Source of the DNA: an uncultured Actinoplanes sp.
Lineage (GTDB): Bacteria > Actinomycetota > Actinomycetes > Mycobacteriales > Micromonosporaceae
Length of the DNA: 25,191 bases
Assembly: GCA_934667465.1 (NCBI GenBank)
Contig: CAKUMG010000005.1
Location: 1 to 25,191, forward strand
Direction of reading: 5' to 3'
Shown: piece after piece, positions 23,101 to 25,191 of the stretch
How the letters are laid out: every line of letters begins with the position of its first letter
How positions within the stretch are numbered: the first letter of the stretch is position 1
Made by a program: the position numbers and the translations under genes
Notes under the pieces: model-generated
The model's input: only the letters and a program-made list of their open reading frames with translations
What the model was told of the DNA's origin: nothing
The model's database searches: none

Positions 23101-25191
23101 CGTCACCGCCGTGACCAGGCTTGTATCGGCTGGCGAGGGGTCCTGTTGCCAGCCGGCGAGCCGTTCGAGGCCGTCGTCCGGGGTGGCGTCGCCCCGGACG
23201 TAGATCGCGTCGACGACTCCGGGCCGGCGGCCGGCGGCGACGGCCAGCATGGCGAGCGTCCGAGTCTCGCCGTCACCGAACGCCTCGAGCGCCGCCGGGG
23301 CGGGCGTCGGCAGCACCGTCCGCGCCAGTACTTCCCCGCCGTCATCGCTTGCACCGGCCAATACTTGCCATCCGAGCATGTGCAGGGCGCGATCGCGGTC
23401 GCCCCCGCTCATCCCGGCGGCGACGATCAGGGCCTGCGCCTCGACCGGCCGTAACTGCCCGAAGCCCCGGATCTCGGTTCTGCCCCACTCCCCGCTCAGG
23501 CGGACGTCCTCGAAGGCCACGTCGATGTCTTCGAGCGCTCGCAGCAGCGGGGCGAGCAGGGTCCAGTCGGTGGTCGTCTCGGTGAGCAGCATCGAGGCGT
23601 GCCGGCCCAGGACCCGGTCCCCCAGCACCGATTCGATGAGCTCGACGCCATCGGTAATGGTGATCCGCACGACGGACGATTCCGGGAGTTGGACCGGCTG
23701 CAACGGTGGTTCCAGCCGTCCCGCGGCCACGACCCTTTCCACGAAGGCGGTAAGTTCCGTCAGCGCCGCGGCGGGATCCGTCGCGGCGCGCACGATCGCA
23801 TCGATCCGCTCCTGGTAGATGTCGCCGGACGCCGCCGCACGCAGAGCATCGACGTGGTTCCGGCTCGAGGGCGTGGCGAGGTCAGTGAGATCCAGGGTCT
23901 TGTTGCGCTCACCGAGCTTGTCGTCCAGCCACATGATCTCCGACTCGGCGATACCGAAGCCGGTCAGCAGCATGTCGCTCCAGTCCCGATACCCGGTGGC
24001 GAGCCGGGCCGGGGTCAGGACAGCCACCACCGCGGGCGGCACGGTCCTGGCGTATGCGGCCACCGCCGCCGGGTCCGCCGGCCCGGCCAGCGCGGCCGCC
24101 TCCAACAGGTCATACGGTGCCACATCGGCTCTTCTCGCCCGGGTGACCAGGTCGTGGGGCAACGCCTGAAGAGCCCGGGAGACTGTCAGCAGCTCCGCCG
24201 GCAGCGACCGGCCTCCCCGTGCCTGCGGCAGTTCCGGCACGAGGTACTGCGGGTCTTGCTCCGCCAGCGTGCGCAGCACTCGCTCCGCACCTTCCACCGC
24301 CAGCTGCCGGTCATCCCCGGCGTTGAGCTGCTCCGCGACAAGTGGCCACACCTTTCCCCGCGGATCACGCTCACCAGCGTCACGCCTGCCGATGTCGAGG
24401 GGGTCGATCCTCATCCGCACCGCCAGCAGGAACAGACGGGCGGGGTCGTGAACGCCGTGCTCGGCTGCGAGCTTGGACAGCTCGGTCGGTACCTGACCGA
24501 TCCGCTGTACGTAACCGGTGAGCCGATCGACACTCGAGTCCAGTTCGGCTGCCAAGGTCCATAGACTGCGGCTGTCCCAGCCTTCCTCGGGGTGGTGCGT
24601 CCCTATGTCCTCGAGGACAGCGGTCACCACCCGTGTCCATTCCCGCTCGTCGAACCAGTGCTCGTTGCCGAGTTCGCCGAACTGTGCCTCGTCGAGGCCG
24701 AGCCGGTCGGCCCGCCACCGCCGGGCTTGCCGCGTCAGGTCGAGACTGAGCGGGGTAGTCACGGCGAGATCGTGGTCGAGCAGGAAGGCTGCCTGCTGAC
24801 TCCGGCCGCCCGGGATGAGCTCGTCAAGGCGGGCCAGCCGCCGGTTCATGTGCTCTGCCAGCCGATCCGGGGACTCTAGAAAGGCTCGCTGACCTTCCTC
24901 CGGGCTGGTCCCCGAATTGCGCAGCAGCCGCAGTACATAGCGGAGAGGGATAGTTGTCTGGTCGGCGGCCGCGAGAGCGAGTCGCAGTTCCTTCTGCCGG
25001 TCGGTGTCGTCCTTCGCGGCGGTGATGTCACCGTCCAGCCCGATCAGCATGCCGGGTTGTTGCGCCAGCCTGGGGAGCAGACGGCTCGCGGGTAGATCGA
25101 GCACCTGGGCAGCTGCCAGGACGCGGGCCGGGTCCAGCTCGGGAATCGTGGTGAGGTATCGCCGCAGCTCGTCGGTCGTCGTGCCGAGCAC
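20146..25191 (-). CDS. Partial giant protein (at least 1681 aa) with C-terminal lone Cys
   Basis: The frame is open to the right edge. The GTG at 25191 is simply the first codon of the window, so the gene almost certainly starts further upstream. Visible residues 1-900 are mostly Ala/Leu/Arg-rich helices without an identifiable domain. Residues about 933-1101 and 1336-1497 are two copies of one unit: a beta/alpha module (PVLVIEG, LGSLIHRYxxxxxxPVVVAT) followed by DGWLxTPxW and NRELRAYEVLLDLARQ or its close variant. The C-terminal 180 residues are helical (AVRYLEPKDT, WMNVLRLARGRDLLQERG) and end in VLTETFSNC. Only two cysteines are visible, in LVENCVV and at the very end. This ending fits my memory of actinobacterial 'lonely Cys domain' proteins, which can exceed several thousand residues. 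The 644-residue protein is its operon partner. No toxin or protease motif is visible. Confidence 0.88.
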   Translation of the reverse strand: MLGTTTDELRRYLTTIPELDPARVLAAAQVLDLPASRLLPRLAQQPGMLIGLDGDITAAKDDTDRQKELRLALAAADQTTIPLRYVLRLLRNSGTSPEEGQRAFLESPDRLAEHMNRRLARLDELIPGGRSQQAAFLLDHDLAVTTPLSLDLTRQARRWRADRLGLDEAQFGELGNEHWFDEREWTRVVTAVLEDIGTHHPEEGWDSRSLWTLAAELDSSVDRLTGYVQRIGQVPTELSKLAAEHGVHDPARLFLLAVRMRIDPLDIGRRDAGERDPRGKVWPLVAEQLNAGDDRQLAVEGAERVLRTLAEQDPQYLVPELPQARGGRSLPAELLTVSRALQALPHDLVTRARRADVAPYDLLEAAALAGPADPAAVAAYARTVPPAVVAVLTPARLATGYRDWSDMLLTGFGIAESEIMWLDDKLGERNKTLDLTDLATPSSRNHVDALRAAASGDIYQERIDAIVRAATDPAAALTELTAFVERVVAAGRLEPPLQPVQLPESSVVRITITDGVELIESVLGDRVLGRHASMLLTETTTDWTLLAPLLRALEDIDVAFEDVRLSGEWGRTEIRGFGQLRPVEAQALIVAAGMSGGDRDRALHMLGWQVLAGASDDGGEVLARTVLPTPAPAALEAFGDGETRTLAMLAVAAGRRPGVVDAIYVRGDATPDDGLERLAGWQQDPSPADTSLVTAVTSSAVRQGVPLPDGVTGPAALLAHAADVLDSGTVTLPPISMMDAHELAMDAIPADHRRTLLTIVRTRQADAGLTLDAAWVRRYITAYYDVNPGLPGEKLVHRHVAAADAGGQLSHEQVYAEILRDPVLAGRLRHREIKEVLAHTLGVRLMTVFRSGSTELAAGPAEASELYVHSIEGGYAGYGPPLPPIGPEALKAGRQVWRWQHLVVAGDRAAWTGGTQLLGTLIRASAGTAGRGRPVLVIEGAGRDRHHDELTTLGSLIHRYHALDHIPVVVATDASKDLIELLTRTRTPSVVRTAAKPASVWVTFGPSGARLHQDALLTVRHFDEIPPPPARAANDRRNDAGRAWLDGWLSTPSWREAQRYLSAGLEDRLSRYVARSMTDLLSEDPFNRELRAYEVLLDLARQNSPALTVAFRYLTSGGRPAPLRPTGALTPQQAAALTLAVTDGPDPVTDVQVHMVRLPQTDGPNHEKLLAHRSVAQLRAILDGIRHDHAEGYGARVRAELPAGSDAQILFANLNHALLALDPSAGPETLRAELHDVLLSIDQVHEEIRLVLGAAAEVPEVEALVARWSAPPAHPGGSDEAHQLRINEHAAERAADSDLKTGLETGRRAHLTIIGTPDPSLLDRITQLSANPSAGSWPVLVVGAVAPDSRELTALGSLVRRYRSGGREPRVVATELTEALTETLSRSGVIAVTRTPSGMSQTWRVTGSDGRVRAEATDLGPEHFTSPGVHVTDRTPAVELVDGWLDTPRWAETGEYLAGHLSELLGADATAVLAERLGTYPDNRELHAYEVVLDLARQAGGLGTAFGPLDPGVHDEVSGLERVAPDGPLSPLVAVRYLEPKDTLAQRRAWNDQLLSLLFQGKITGTQAAKLARGVLTPDGTTTPGLDAALTYARVVEGVGMMLSLTPEEAAQPLENDTYAKALHLVENCVVTPNERWMNVLRLARGRDLLQERGLPGVFEAGQAGPYLDNLRVLTETFSNC
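20700..21186 (-). repeat. Internal duplicated unit of the giant, copy 2
   Basis: Encodes residues about 1336-1497, some 400 residues after copy 1. It keeps the same landmarks in the same order. DNA identity is low outside these, so the duplication is old. Confidence 0.7.
21888..22395 (-). repeat. Internal duplicated unit of the giant, copy 1
   Basis: Encodes residues about 933-1101. Landmarks shared with copy 2 are the VLVxxx strand, ELTxLGSLxxRY, PxVVAT, DGWLxTPxW and NREL-AYEV-LDLARQ. The boundaries are the outer landmarks I can align by eye. Confidence 0.7.

Noticed and set aside
25180..25191. GTG at 25191 as the true start of the right-edge giant
   Set aside because: It is the first codon of the window, no upstream sequence is visible, and the protein begins inside helical sequence. 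The gene is treated as 5'-partial.
18197..25191. Polymorphic toxin or protease domain in the right-hand operon
   Set aside because: I looked for HExxH, Cys/His/Asp deamidase triads, ADP-ribosyltransferase and nuclease motifs. With so few cysteines and no matching motif nothing could be supported.

Overview
The window is GC-rich DNA (two 60-base lines counted by hand gave 57% and 72% G+C) with third codon positions mostly G or C. It is almost entirely coding. WXG100-type proteins, a giant Ala/Arg/Pro-rich protein, a LysM membrane protein and a YbaB-like protein point to a filamentous or spore-forming actinomycete. Micromonosporaceae (Actinoplanes-like) is my best guess, from gene style only. 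I see no tRNA, rRNA, CRISPR array, transposase or phage gene.

Layout. (1) A leftward operon runs from 14248 to beyond base 1. In order it holds a WXG100-type small protein (14248-13688), a 3519-residue giant with an N-terminal WXG-like domain (13680-3121), a YbaB/EbfC-like protein (3047-2730), a membrane-anchored golvesin-like protein (2687-1965), a LysM membrane protein (1972-887), and a partial ORF that continues out of the window (843-1). That last ORF has no obvious start of its own and may be the second half of the LysM protein, split by a frameshift. (2) A 124-bp divergent promoter region (14249-14372) contains a 17-bp inverted repeat. (3) A rightward two-gene operon follows: a small helical EspC-like protein ending in YVAAD (14373-14990), then a 1057-residue protein (15022-18195) with 13 tandem YD-like beta repeats and a WXG100-like domain at its C-terminus. 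(4) A second leftward operon meets it tail to tail with one base between the stops. It holds a 644-residue protein (20131-18197) and, upstream, at least 1681 residues of another giant that is cut by the right edge (25191-20146).

How they may work together. Three proteins carry the two-part type VII secretion (ESX) signature, a WxG turn and/or a YxxxD/E motif, and a fourth has the WxG turn at its N-terminus. Each long protein of the two central operons lies next to a small helical one, so the centre looks like two substrate/partner pairs sharing one control region. No EccC ATPase, EccB/D/E or mycosin is in the window, so the export machine must be elsewhere. The YbaB-like protein resembles the EspL-type accessory of mycobacterial ESX-1, and the LysM and golvesin-like proteins would act at the membrane and cell wall.

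The most unusual feature is cysteine use. The three long leftward proteins (3519, 644 and at least 1681 residues) each contain only two cysteines, and one of these is the last or third-last residue. This fits what I recall of the actinobacterial 'lonely Cys domain' giants, whose function is unknown to me. I found no recognisable toxin or enzyme active site in any of them. Repeated beta/alpha modules within and between the 644- and 1681-residue proteins indicate growth by duplication.
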